From NCBI GenBank assembly GCA_047495785.1, contig JBLDXI010000060.1, positions 389,011-453,010 of the forward strand: a stretch of DNA of 64,000 nt. The letters are read 5' to 3'. A program made the translations under genes and the position numbers. The DNA comes from Lepidodermella squamata. Lineage: Eukaryota; Gastrotricha. How positions within the stretch are numbered: the stretch's first letter is position 1; the number at the start of each line of letters is the position of its first letter. The notes under the pieces are model-generated. The model was not told the origin of the DNA, did not search any database, and was given only the letters and a program-made list of their open reading frames with translations. Of this stretch, positions 23,109 to 32,764 are shown piece by piece.

Positions 23109-24243
23109 CAAGTCTCGCCGATTTCGGGTTTTTCGATCATGGTTCAAATGACATTTTAAGCCTGTCTCACCGTTTTCAGCTTTTTTCGATATAATAAAAT
23201 GCAAATCACTGTTTTTGCCCAATGACATTATATTGAGGGTAATCAAGGTGAGGGCAGGTGCATGTGCAAAGATTCACCAATACATCGATTCCGGTTGCTG
23301 TCATTGTAGAGAATATAATATCATTGGGGAGGGGCGAAAAACGTTCCCCTCCAAGATGGCTAGGAGGGGAGTTCCAAGGGGTAGTTGAGTGGAACCTTTG
23401 TGAAACCTTATATGCTCAGCGCAAAGCTGCCAAAATGAACCACATTCATGTCCTAGCATGGTTTTTTTACTGGATTTGCAGTGTCAAAGAACAACTATTT
23501 TTTCAAGGTCTGGTCGCGGTTGGTCGGAACGGTCGTGCTGGTGGTTGACAAAAAAGGGGGCTTATATAGCTATAAGCACCCATCCAACTGGCGAATTCGG
23601 CTGAAGAGACTGATAATGCCTTGGAGTACGGTGGTTTCTTCCATCTGAATTTGTCATATTTTGTTGGTGAACTAGTTCTGGTGGCTATTTATTTACTCAG
23701 CCTCTTTTTATTTGTTCCGAATTCATCTAACACAAAACACAACTAAACTGGCTAGATTTCGCTTACTCGGCATATTCTTCTTTTCCCAGATCGCTAAAAG
23801 ACCCGCCTTTTATTGATTTGGGCCTGAAGTCTCCAGGGTTGTCAATGTAAAAACCTTGATGTAAAAACACCGTGTATAAACACAGTGTAAAAACTGTATT
23901 TATCGAGCGGGTTTTTCCACGTGTAGAAACCCCTAGTTAAGAAAATTCGTAAACTTGTGCTTTGAAGAAGCGAAAACAGCTTGATAATGTACATAACAGC
24001 TTGATTTTCATTTAGTCATGCCATTATAGCTCGTTTTACAGGGGCATGTCACTGTCCCCTGTTTATGGTGACATGCCAGATAAAATTGTAATGCTAAGCA
24101 TTAAGTGTCACTATGATCGAGGTTTTCGAAAATGGGTAAAAAACAGTGCTTCACTTTATCGTGGCATGACACTCAAAGCTCGGTAATACGGTATCAATTT
24201 CCCGAAGACCTATAAGCGGCCATGCCGAAATAGACCTGATTTC
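23109..24243. other. non-coding stretch downstream of the helicase gene
   Basis: No coding feature is supported. ATAATAAAATG around 23193 is a possible polyadenylation region for the helicase gene. A run of related GTGTAAAAAC.../GTATAAACAC phrases lies at 23860-23930. Confidence 0.35.
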
Positions 24244-24330
24244 GGCAGGTTATGGCAGGCTATGGCAGGCGATGACAGGCAGCTACAGGCGAAGGCAAGC
24301 GGTAGGAATAGTCAGCGGTAGAAGGCAAGT
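24244..24330 (+). repeat. short imperfect minisatellite (GGCAGGYTAT-like)
   Basis: Units of about 10 bp (GGCAGGTTAT, GGCAGGCTAT, GGCAGGCGAT and decayed versions GACAGGCAGCT, ACAGGCGAAGG) follow one another and then fade out. Confidence 0.7.
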
Positions 24331-24808
24331 CACGTCGGGTAAGGTACGCGTCACATTTTCCGTGGATCTCGCCCAGCATCGGAAATTCGCTTTCGATATT
24401 TAGCTCTCCTTTCTTTCAGACGCAATCTCTGGCGTTGACGTCGAGAAAGATTCGGATTCATCAATGTTCGACGTTTGCTTCTTACGTTCGGCTTCTTGAC
24501 GATTAATGGCGCAACTTAGCTCAAGACTTCTAGTGGGCAACTTTTCAGCTTTTGCCGTAGGCTCTCACAGCCAAGTTCGTTGCAATCTAACGTGTCAAGT
24601 TTTTCCTTCAAACGGCCATTCATCTTTTCCGAGTCGACACCACGAAAACCAAACTCACCGAAAACTTCTTTCAAGCCATCAGAAACGTCGACATTTTAAC
24701 CGGTACGGTGGCTACTAAGGACAAAGGTGATTACAAAGGTGCCTACACGAAATAACCTAAGGTGAAGGGTGAATTCACGTAGAAGAGTGAAGTTGTTATA
24801 GCACGTGG

Positions 24809-25250
24809 GGAGCACGTGGCTTAATGGTTAAGCGTCCGCAGTGCTTTCTCAGAAGGTCAGTGGTTCGCTTCCAAGTCGCGGCGCGTGTGTAACTGAGCAG
24901 AGCACTTTACCCCTACTGCTACGGCTGAGTGGCAGCAATACCCTTGGTCGCCGATCCTTCTCGTCGGAACTAATCACCTCGGTCAACAATAGCCGAGCGA
25001 AGCCTCACGACACTAGTCTAGGTCGGTATGGTGCCAATGGAGCTTGCAGTGTCGCACTGTGCAAAAGATGGACGCCGACACGGACAGCAATACCCGTTGA
25101 TCTGCGCCATCACACCCTCTGGTTCACACCCTATACGGCGCAGCAACCCGACATCCTCTGCCTTCGGCCAGCAATAGCAACTAGAATAACAATTGAGCGT
25201 CTGTGACGAGTATGCCTTACTATGTGCTACAATCATGCATATGATAATTG
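24809..25250 (+). mobile_element. tRNA-derived SINE
   Basis: The head contains an A-box-like TGGCTTAATGG (24817-24827) and a B-box GGTTCGCTTCC (24862-24872) at normal pol III spacing. The ends do not pair as an acceptor stem, so it is not a functional tRNA. The following body includes CTGAGCAGAGCACTTTACCC, a phrase typical of the region just after the tRNA head in several animal SINEs. The 3' limit is approximate; an AATAAAG at 25258 lies just beyond. Confidence 0.75.
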
Positions 25251-25482
25251 CACGCCAATAAAGTTTATACCTGCTATTTGACCCAAACTGCCTTTGAAAA
25301 TTCGTCTGAATTTGTCGCTATTGAAGTCTCATTCAACTCGAAAGTGTTAAAACTTCTAAATAGCTGGTAGCGGTAGGAAAACCGATTCTCAGTTTTTTCT
25401 AAAATCTGCTATAAATCTGTTGAACGTCGAGTCGTCGACGGCGGCCATCACGCCCGCGCCGTCTCACTACCAGCATCCTACT

Positions 25483-25557
25483 GTAAAGTTGAGAACAAGT
25501 CAGAGATAATTTCAACCCAAAAAACGAGAGCGTTTATTAAATATCATTTCCATCTTT
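25483..25557 (-). repeat. LTR-like terminal segment matching 36284-36358
   Basis: About 75 bp (TGTAAAGTTGA...; ...AACGAGAGCGTTTATTAAAT) match the inner end of the putative LTR at 36284-36492 in the same orientation, with a few differences. Beyond ATTTCCATCTTT the two diverge. It may be the far LTR (R/U5 part) of the same retrotransposon, a related solo LTR, or a fragment. Confidence 0.65.
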
Positions 25558-25858
25558 AACAGGTTTTAGAGCGGTTTTTAGTGAAAAATCTTCACTATTT
25601 CCTCGCTTCGCTCGTTTTTTGGTTGAAATCAGGGCGTGGTCAGGGTGGGGGGTTGGGGTATAAAACACCCCCCAACAAATTCCTGAAAGTGGTCTCCAAC
25701 TACAATTTTCCTTTAAATCCTCCATATTTTACTGCATTTTAAGCCCATTTTCGGGTTGAAAATACCCGAAAAAAGCGTCAGCTAAAGCTCGCTTCGCTCG
25801 CAAATAGACTTGAATAGGTTTTAGGCCGCAAATTTTTCGAGCCCGAGGGTGGTAACTC

Positions 25859-25960
25859 ACTCGACACCCATTCGACACCCACTCGACACCATTCGACACC
25901 ACTCGACACCATTCGACACCACTCGACACCATTCGACACCACTCGACACCACTCGACACA
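25859..25960 (+). repeat. 20-bp minisatellite
   Basis: About five copies of ACTCGACACCATTCGACACC in tandem. Open frames on the minus strand across it reflect the repeat and are not genes. Confidence 0.9.
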
Positions 25961-26228
25961 TTCGCCTGCGGCGGCCATATTATTTTACATTAATTGTTAA
26001 AATAAAATAATATAAATAAATTTATCTCACTATTTTTTATATTAATTTTTGATATTGTTCAAGAATAAAATTTAAAATGAGTCGTTAGCAACATTAAAAA
26101 CTCATTAGCAGACAAAAGACAATAAAGACAATGCGGCACCGTTGCGGAACCGTTGGCTCCCGTTTCATTTGAATTTAAACCTGGTTTAGCTCTGCACTAC
26201 TGTATTTTACACTGTTCTTTCAGTTTAC

Positions 26229-26237
26229 AGTTTTCAG
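26229..26237 (+). promoter_or_regulatory. acceptor-like site before gene 1 of cluster
   Basis: TTTACAGTTTTCAG ends at 26237, nine bases before the ATG at 26247. In a trans-splicing animal this is the expected spliced-leader addition site; otherwise it would end a 5'-UTR intron. Confidence 0.5.
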
Positions 26238-26246
26238 TCCTTCATT

Positions 26247-26588
26247 ATGGGCCGCAAGTTTAACCCTTTCGATCCATTTAGCTGGGTTAACAGTGACTCA
26301 GTAGATACCATTGATTCGGAATCAGTTACTCAATCAACAGCTCAGACCACTGACTCCGAGTCTTTTTTTCAAAACACCACGACGTCAGTTTTCAGCCTTC
26401 AAAACAACTCTACTGCACCATGCCCAGTGGAGGCATATGAGATAGTCATATTTTGTCTATCCTTGTTCTTGCTCGTGGCTGTTGTCACCTCAATTGTTTT
26501 CGCCTCTCGTCGCTTCCGGTGCAAATCTAAGAAGCGGTCTAACGATGCCGAGCAACTGCACTACAATCGCCTTGACTCTCAAGTTTAA
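26247..26588 (+). CDS. small single-pass membrane protein
   Basis: 113 residues: a Ser/Thr/Asp-rich N-terminal part of ~65 residues with possible N-glycosylation sites (NTT, NNST), one strong membrane segment (IVIFCLSLFLLVAVVTSIVF, ~68-87) and a basic tail (RRFRCKSKKR). No signal peptide, so an N-out single-pass topology is likely. I recognise no family. It is the first of four or five intronless frames on this strand; the next ATG is 30 bp beyond its stop. Small membrane proteins of this layout are common in viruses, but that is only a comparison. Confidence 0.65.
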   Translation: MGRKFNPFDPFSWVNSDSVDTIDSESVTQSTAQTTDSESFFQNTTTSVFSLQNNSTAPCPVEAYEIVIFCLSLFLLVAVVTSIVFASRRFRCKSKKRSNDAEQLHYNRLDSQV

Positions 26589-26594
26589 TGTTTG

Positions 26595-26609
26595 TTTTTT
26601 TATATTTAG
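26595..26609 (+). promoter_or_regulatory. acceptor-like site before gene 2 of cluster
   Basis: TTTTTTTATATTTAG directly follows the gene 1 stop and ends eight bases before the gene 2 ATG at 26618. The very short spacing resembles that of operons with no intercistronic gap. Confidence 0.5.
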
Positions 26610-26617
26610 CTGTTACG

Positions 26618-26785
26618 ATGAACAAGCACGAAATTCTTGCATACTCTAACAAAGATCAATCCATCTTTAGATCGACAGAGCTGAGCCGATCCGAACTCGA
26701 ACTGACTATCTTGCAATACGCCCTTTCGCTAATCATGGCAGTGCTGGTCGGATTCGTAATTGCCCGTGCTCTCAATATGGACTGA
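26618..26785 (+). CDS. small C-terminal-anchored membrane protein
   Basis: 55 residues from the ATG at 26618; an upstream in-frame ATG at 26588 would overlap the gene 1 stop and place the acceptor-like TTTAG inside the gene. It has a polar N-terminal half and one membrane segment near the C-terminus (LQYALSLIMAVLVGFVIA). No known family. An AATAAA at 26960-26965 follows. Confidence 0.5.
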   Translation: MNKHEILAYSNKDQSIFRSTELSRSELELTILQYALSLIMAVLVGFVIARALNMD

Positions 26786-26959
26786 CATTGTTTCCAATTG
26801 AATAATATTATCCTTGGATCGTTTATATCAAATTAACATTTGAAATGCCTGTATCAAATTACTTATCATCATCCTACGACGGTGAATCGCTAATCTTGTC
26901 GTTGTGAATCAAGAGTTAACAGATATTTAATATTTAATATGCTCAATATTCTTGAACTC

Positions 26960-26993
26960 AATAAACGTTTCTTACAATTTCATTGTGTTTTAG
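26960..26993 (+). promoter_or_regulatory. poly(A) signal followed by acceptor-like site
   Basis: AATAAA at 26960-26965 is followed after 26 bp by TTGTGTTTTAG ending at 26993, then by the ATG of the next gene at 27012. A cleavage signal closely followed by an acceptor is the arrangement found between genes of nematode operons. Confidence 0.55.
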
Positions 26994-27011
26994 GTTTATT
27001 CTTATTACTTT

Positions 27012-27716
27012 ATGTTTTCACTTCCGAAGGCTTTTCAGCTTTGCGTCTACTTGATGCTCCTTACGGATTCGATGGGCTATCCTGCCAGCGGAGAGTTTCT
27101 GCTTGACATTTTCAAGCTCAATAGAGACGACCAAGGTCATATCGTGCGGAAGCGTGATACCACGATTGCGAGAAAGCCGGAGATATTGGAAGTTGCTAGC
27201 GGTCTTCAATACTACCGTGCGTATCAAACCGGGTCTAACAAGTGTTTGGCAAATTTCACAAAAATTGGTATGGCTCTATTGTTATCACTTGCTTGTTTTT
27301 ATAAGATTGGTCTTTCAGCGGAGAAGATGTGCGAGTGGCCGCTTCCTACTGAAAAATGGGATGAGTTGACGATGAAGCTCATGTCTTGTTTCGTGAGACA
27401 TTCCTGTAGCACTATATCTTGTGTGATGACTCTACCCGAAGAAGATATTCGAACGTGGGCAACTTCTTTCAGTTTGGTCAGCCCTTTGTGCGCTTACCTC
27501 GCTACTAACGGTACACATCTTTCATTGGCCGATTCGCTTTTTGATTTGGAAGCCTACAAAAGTTTTGGCATGAAAGCTGCTGAACTTGCTTCTACTGTAT
27601 TTAACGTCGCGAGCAAATCTATTCATTTCTTTCGGCGTGAGATCGTTTATATTTTTCTACTATTTGGCGCGAATTGCATGGACTTTGTCGTCTTCTCTTT
27701 TCAATCATATACATAA
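27012..27716 (+). CDS. secreted or membrane protein with signal peptide
   Basis: 234 residues. Residues 1-22 form a signal peptide (VYLMLLTDSMGYPASG around the cleavage region). A dibasic site (VRKRD, ~46-50), several Cys, two N-glycosylation sequons (NFT, NGT) and an inner hydrophobic stretch (GMALLLSLACFYKIGL) follow. The C-terminus is hydrophobic (IVYIFLLFGANC). The layout is that of a surface glycoprotein. No family recognised. Its 3' end overlaps another open frame (27586-27891), so the true C-terminus may be reached through a frameshift or a short unseen intron. Confidence 0.6.
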   Translation: MFSLPKAFQLCVYLMLLTDSMGYPASGEFLLDIFKLNRDDQGHIVRKRDTTIARKPEILEVASGLQYYRAYQTGSNKCLANFTKIGMALLLSLACFYKIGLSAEKMCEWPLPTEKWDELTMKLMSCFVRHSCSTISCVMTLPEEDIRTWATSFSLVSPLCAYLATNGTHLSLADSLFDLEAYKSFGMKAAELASTVFNVASKSIHFFRREIVYIFLLFGANCMDFVVFSFQSYT

Positions 27717-27891
27717 CATCTTCAAAAAAAACAAAAAAGTCCAATTCACCCCAACCAATCAGCCTCCTCAAGAGACTGTGCCTCTCATGGAGTCTAGCAA
27801 TGAAATAATGAAGCAAGGCATTTTGAAGGCGAGTAATTGTTCAGGTTGCTCAAATTGTGGACGACGAATTTCAACCAGGAAACGGAATTGA
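27586..27891 (+). CDS. overlapping frame, possible C-terminal part of the previous gene
   Basis: A 101-codon frame, shifted relative to the 27012 gene. It encodes a hydrophobic segment (SFIFFYYLARIAWTLSSSLF) followed by a basic, Gln/Pro-containing tail and a Cys-rich end (CSGCSNCGRR). This order, membrane segment then basic cytoplasmic tail, would fit as the real C-terminus of the preceding signal-peptide protein. No canonical intron joining the frames was found. Independent translation is also possible. Confidence 0.4.
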   Translation: MLLLYLTSRANLFISFGVRSFIFFYYLARIAWTLSSSLFNHIHNIFKKNKKVQFTPTNQPPQETVPLMESSNEIMKQGILKASNCSGCSNCGRRISTRKRN

Positions 27892-28072
27892 TTGTAAATT
27901 GATGCATTGTGACTCTGCGTGTTTTGACATTCGATTCGCTTTTGTGTCGCGGCTTTTTATACCCATTTTATACTATGTTATACTCAATGCTCTTTTCTCT
28001 TTTTTCATGCTCTGACATGTAAGCTCATTAAATTTCCTCAATTTAATCAAAATGATTCATGTGGTCTGATTT

Positions 28073-28088
28073 TTTTTGTCGATTTTAG
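28073..28088 (+). promoter_or_regulatory. acceptor-like site before the recombinase gene
   Basis: A T-rich run ending GTCGATTTTAG (28088) lies seven bases before the ATG at 28096, matching the arrangement of the other genes of the cluster. Confidence 0.5.
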
Positions 28089-28095
28089 AGAATTA

Positions 28096-30273
28096 ATGTC
28101 CCAGTTTGTTTTCGGAGACTTGCCTTTTCCGCTATTCTTGATGGATCCCGAAGATCGATTTGAAGAAAGCAGCGATAATTTCTCAACGATGCAGGCAACT
28201 ACGAGCGAAACGACTCGATATCACGATGCCCTTGCTGACCGAACGAATACTTGCTCGGGAAATATTTCAAGTCACTTCGCTAAAAAGAAGTGCCGACCCC
28301 GCGCTGGTAACGGAAAATTTGCTCCATATTTGCCTTTCAATGAGCGGAACCGCAAGGATCGTCATCTGCAACGCTACTGCGTTTTTTGCGGAAGCCCGAA
28401 GAGCACGAAATTCCTCAAACAGCATATCTTGCGCTACTGCCCGGAGACTGCCGGTCGTCGATCGTCCGATGAAGTCATCAAAGCTGCAAACTATGTGCGC
28501 AAGGCTGCTATCTTTCAAGGATCCAAACATGGACTAGCCCATCGTAAAACACCATCTGCCCGAGGTGTGAAAAGGGTGAATTTTTCAACTAATTCCGAAT
28601 CATGTCATCGTTCGGCGCAAATGGATTCGACAGAGATTTCACAAGGATCTTGCGTTTGCTCAAGAATCAGTACGCCGAAAAATGCCCATTCTCAAGGATT
28701 CAGCGATAATGGAACTTCGAATTCCATCTGTACTTGTTCGGAAAGCCAACGCCGTGCTCCAGTTGCGTGCTCTACACCTGCTCTTCAGAATATGGATGCT
28801 GATGTCTCTCATCCAGTCGATTTCACATTCAACAGCTCATTTGATCAGTCCAATTGTTCGGGTGAGAACGAGTATTTCGGTGACGATGGCGCTGTCTCCT
28901 CTCGGCAGCAGAGCGAATCTAATATTTCACATGTTCAGACTTCGAATGAAGGCGTCGTATTGGACGACACTTATTTCGATGAATCGTCTGACGAAGAGAC
29001 ATCAGGCGAGGCGACGTTGTCAAAGAAATTAACCCGTATCGCGCTGTCTCCAAGCCCAATTAAGAAGACGAGAAAATTGAGTAAAAAATATGTCACCAAT
29101 GATCCTCGCTTGAAGCCGGCCCTCGAGCATTATAAAGATCCAGATTTTAAAATGGAAGCAACGCAAGATGATCGCAATGCTAAAACTGTTCGATCGCGTT
29201 ATTCCGGACTAACCGGCATCCTCAATTTGGCAGGCATATTCACTGTTGAGGATATGCTCAATGTTGACAAATGGTTCGATTTCGCGGCTCGTGAGGATCG
29301 ATTGATTACGACAAATTTACGCGGTGGGGAAGAGCCAGTCTCGTGCCACAGTCTCTACATGAGATTCATGGCTTTAAAAGACTTCTTGCAAATGTTTCGA
29401 GACAACTTCCTTTTACCGAGACGTCTTGTTAGCGAATCGGAGCGTGAAAAAATCGATTTCATCATTACCAGATTCCTTGACCCGAGGATCAAGCAGTGCA
29501 ATGCTAAACGTGGCAAGGCACAGGCTGCGCTGAAACACGAAAGAATTGATGAAAAGGTCACTATTCATCTAGCGCCACAATACGCTGAATTCATTTCGCA
29601 GACGATCGCCGAGATGGAGAAAGCAGGCCAAATTGTGCCGTATGCCTTTCGAATTGCGAGAATTGTTGTTAAAATGAACGCCTTCAATGGCTGCCGCCCT
29701 TCGAGTCTCGCAGGCATGAAGGAGGCTGAATTCGATAAGCGATTTTCCGAGATCCCGGGCACTTGGACAGTTCATGTCCTGGAGACGAAGAACGGTAAGC
29801 GGTGCTTCCCCTACGTTACGATGGACCAGGAACTTGTGGAACTCTACGACGAATACCGCCGCAAGTTCCGGCCGAAGCCGGCTGACCCTAAAAGCGCCAA
29901 GTATTTACTGCTACGAAGTGATGGCAAGAGGTTTGATTGCTTGTCCTACTACGCAAGTATTTTGTGGGACAAATTCGTCCTAACTCTTCCATCTACTGCC
30001 CGACCGAGTCTCGCATCATATCACTTTTCAATGCAAAGGCGCATGATGCAGACAAGTTCTCGCCACAATCAAATTCCTGGCTTGACTCCCGCCCAACAGA
30101 AACAGGTCAACCGCTACCTCCACCACACCGATGGCGTTGCCGAGCAAATCTACGAGCAATTTATTTCACCTCAGGAACATGCTGAAATTTTCTTGAAATT
30201 TAAGGAATTTCTCAGTTCTCAGAAAAAACCCAAACAATCGCCAAGAAAAATGCCTAGATCAAAGAAACCTTGA
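28096..30273 (+). CDS. tyrosine-recombinase-like protein with zinc finger
   Basis: 725 residues in one exon. Residues ~95-115 contain CVFCGS...H..RYC, a C2HC-type finger that may bind DNA. Residues ~120-310 are Ser/Asp-rich and low in order. The C-terminal ~330 residues resemble the catalytic part of tyrosine recombinases: NGCRPSSL (Arg, ~531), a divergent box II (SYHFSMQRRM), and VNRYLHHTDGVAEQIYEQF where the His and the nucleophile-like Tyr have the usual spacing. These enzymes cut and rejoin DNA through a covalent Tyr link. It is the last gene of the cluster and a natural integrase for a mobile element. Divergence of box II leaves activity uncertain. Confidence 0.7.
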   Translation: MSQFVFGDLPFPLFLMDPEDRFEESSDNFSTMQATTSETTRYHDALADRTNTCSGNISSHFAKKKCRPRAGNGKFAPYLPFNERNRKDRHLQRYCVFCGSPKSTKFLKQHILRYCPETAGRRSSDEVIKAANYVRKAAIFQGSKHGLAHRKTPSARGVKRVNFSTNSESCHRSAQMDSTEISQGSCVCSRISTPKNAHSQGFSDNGTSNSICTCSESQRRAPVACSTPALQNMDADVSHPVDFTFNSSFDQSNCSGENEYFGDDGAVSSRQQSESNISHVQTSNEGVVLDDTYFDESSDEETSGEATLSKKLTRIALSPSPIKKTRKLSKKYVTNDPRLKPALEHYKDPDFKMEATQDDRNAKTVRSRYSGLTGILNLAGIFTVEDMLNVDKWFDFAAREDRLITTNLRGGEEPVSCHSLYMRFMALKDFLQMFRDNFLLPRRLVSESEREKIDFIITRFLDPRIKQCNAKRGKAQAALKHERIDEKVTIHLAPQYAEFISQTIAEMEKAGQIVPYAFRIARIVVKMNAFNGCRPSSLAGMKEAEFDKRFSEIPGTWTVHVLETKNGKRCFPYVTMDQELVELYDEYRRKFRPKPADPKSAKYLLLRSDGKRFDCLSYYASILWDKFVLTLPSTARPSLASYHFSMQRRMMQTSSRHNQIPGLTPAQQKQVNRYLHHTDGVAEQIYEQFISPQEHAEIFLKFKEFLSSQKKPKQSPRKMPRSKKP

Positions 30274-30468
30274 ATTAGCTTCGTTAATATTTTCGAATTC
30301 CTCGTGAAAGCTCTTATTCAATGCTTTTTGCATGTAAATGATTGCCTATTGCCAGTTCTTGTAAATTGTTTGTAAATTTCTATTACTCATTCGAACTTAT
30401 TGTTGACGTCATGGAAACATCCGCACGGATCCGCAATATTTATTACTTAATTCATTTTTTTTTATAAT

Positions 30469-32762
30469 TTATTGGTTCTTAATCATTCGTGCAATATCAG
30501 AATAAAGACGACGTGGTTTTAAATAAGTCTTTTTCATGTATCCGGTGATTTTGTCGGGGAGAAATGTTCCGGCTGTAACAAAGACAGCGTCACCTAGCTG
30601 ACGGAATTTCACGAATATTGTGCTAAGCTAGAGCCTCGGATAGAATAATCAGAATGCCTTGCAAATTTCGCTGAGTTCGCTGAGTTATCAAAACCTTGCC
30701 GATTTATCAAAATGGTGTCGAGTGAGTTATATATTGATAACTTATCCAGAGGAACCAAGGTTTTGCCTGGTTTAAGTTTGATCATGGCGCATTTGAGGCA
30801 AGAAGTGCACCAACTCATGATGTCTACTCCCATGCCTGGCCAGAAGAATTTTGCTTGGATACTAGCGAGGGTTTTACCTGCTCCTAGATGTCCAGCTGCT
30901 GGGATCGAGTGGAATAGGTGGAAAATTTCCCCTCTTCGCTTTCTCGGTAATACGATCAAATCTGTATCGTTTTTCATATCGCGGAGAACACAAACACCAA
31001 AGTGAGAGGAACTTGTTGATTCTGGGGCTCTTCCACTTCGTGAGTGGTTTGCCGGAGCGATTTATTACTGCTTCGCAAATTTTTCCGATTTCGGGATCGT
31101 CGAGCTGCTCTTTGGCAAGCGCGTCCATTTCCCAAGCTAAGGCATCAGTGAATTTGATCGCGTTGATCAGTTCTTGTTCTGGACTAATTCTGGAAAGTGC
31201 ATCGGCGATCACTTGGGTTTCGCCCGGCGCATACTCGATATCGAAATCAAACTCATTAAGCCAAAGTATCCATCTGTGGACTTTCGGAGAAGGCTTTTTG
31301 CAAGTTTTTAACCAAGTTATTGGCTTATGATCTGTGATCATGGTGAATTTTACACCTTTTAAGTAATCGCTGAATGTCTGGGTTGCCCAGTATAGGGCGT
31401 ATGCTTCGCGTTCTGTTGTGATCCATTTCTGCTCAGCTTTTGTGAGGGGCTTACTAGCATAGGCCACTGGCCTTTCGCCTTCGCCTGAGTCTTGCATCAG
31501 GGTGGCGCCCACACTAAAACTAGAGGCATCGGCGTAAACACGGAATGGCAGTTCATAATTTGGAAGTGCTAGTACAGGTGCTTCTTTCAAAGCTGCCTTG
31601 AGCTTCCAGAACGCGGTTTGACATTTCGAATCCCACATGAAGGGAACGAGATCGCTCGTCATTTCTGACAATGGCTTAGCAATTTCTGCATAATGTTGTA
31701 TGAATTTACGGAGATGACCTGTCATTCCGAGGAATCTGCGTAACTCTTTTCGAGTCTTTGGCGCTGGGTAATCATCGATTCCTTGTGTCCGCTTGGGATT
31801 TATTTCAACTCCCCACCGGTGAATTATCTGACCGAGAAAAGGGATGGAAGTTTCAGCGATGATGAGTTTTTCCTCCTTCATTGTTAAGCCAGTTTTGGCG
31901 AGTTTTGACATGACGGTGTCGACGATGTCGAGATGTTCATCAACGGATCCTTTGTTATGCACAATAATATCGTCAACGAAAACTGTACATTTCTCATCCG
32001 CAATTTCCTCACGCAAAATTTGGTCCATGACACTTTGAAAAATTTCGCTTGAGTTATTCATGCCAAATGGCAAAGCACATAGCTGATATTTCCCCCACGG
32101 TGTCTCAAACGCAAGTATGCCACGTGAGTCCGGGTGAATGGGAATTTGGAGAAATGCATCTTTCAGATCGATTTTTGTGAAATATGTACACTGACCCAAA
32201 CGTTCGAAATAGTCAGCTGCCGTTGGCAAGGGATACCTGAATCTTTTGATATTCTTGTTTTGCCGTTTGAGGTCGAGGCATACTCGAGTTGTGCCGTCCT
32301 CATTCATGACGAAATGAGGTGGCGAGTTGTGTCTGCTCAGACCTGGTTCAGGCTCGGCTTTGCCGTTATCAATCCACCGGTCAAGGGTCTCTTTGAGAAT
32401 ACGCTTCTGCTGAGGATTCATTTTTCTGGGAGGCTCAAAGCTTATGAGTTTCGGATCGATTAATTCAATTCTGTATCCGAATTTTTCCGCCATACCAATC
32501 CTGTCATTCTTGCCAGAGACATAATTTTGGTATTTTTCTTTCAGGGCAAGGATCCTTGGATCATCCCGTGCGATGGCTGGAAATTTTTCGAGACTGGCCT
32601 TCAGTTGGGCTTGAAATTCTTCAGGCGCCAACGTTTTGGCGGAAAAGGGCTTTTCAAGCGCAGTGAGCTCATCTCTGTCCTCGTTTTCTGAGGATGATTC
32701 AGAGATTTTACGCTCTTTAGGCTTCCGGGTTCGTTTCTGCTTCGGCTGATGATCGTCCGCAC
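30469..32762 (-). pseudogene. pol: Ty3/gypsy-type pol: reverse transcriptase, RNase H, broken integrase
   Basis: Reading leftward: a linker, reverse transcriptase (RYPLPTAADYFERLGQ, ALPFGMNNS, active site TVFVDDIIVH near 31977), RNase H (RVYADASSFSVGATL, ITDHKPITWL, ADALSR), then the integrase zinc-binding domain (GHLGAGKT...WCTSCLKC, about 30750-30880) in a shifted frame. The change of frame near 31000 is a frameshift. The integrase catalytic core is missing: sequence passes within about 100 bp to a C-terminal tail (DAVFVTAGTFLPDKITGY) that ends at a TAA at 30469. The copy is therefore not autonomous. The order protease, RT, RNase H, integrase is that of Ty3/gypsy elements. Confidence 0.88.
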
Positions 32763-32764
32763 TA

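Noticed and set aside
24809-24880. Functional tRNA gene
   Set aside because: A- and B-box-like sequences are present, but the two ends do not form an acceptor stem and SINE body sequence follows; it is the head of a SINE.
25859-25960. CRISPR array
   Set aside because: The repeats are tandem without spacers, and the window is eukaryotic.
25729-25978. Two minus-strand frames with repeated VEWCRVVSNG
   Set aside because: They are translations of the 20-bp minisatellite.
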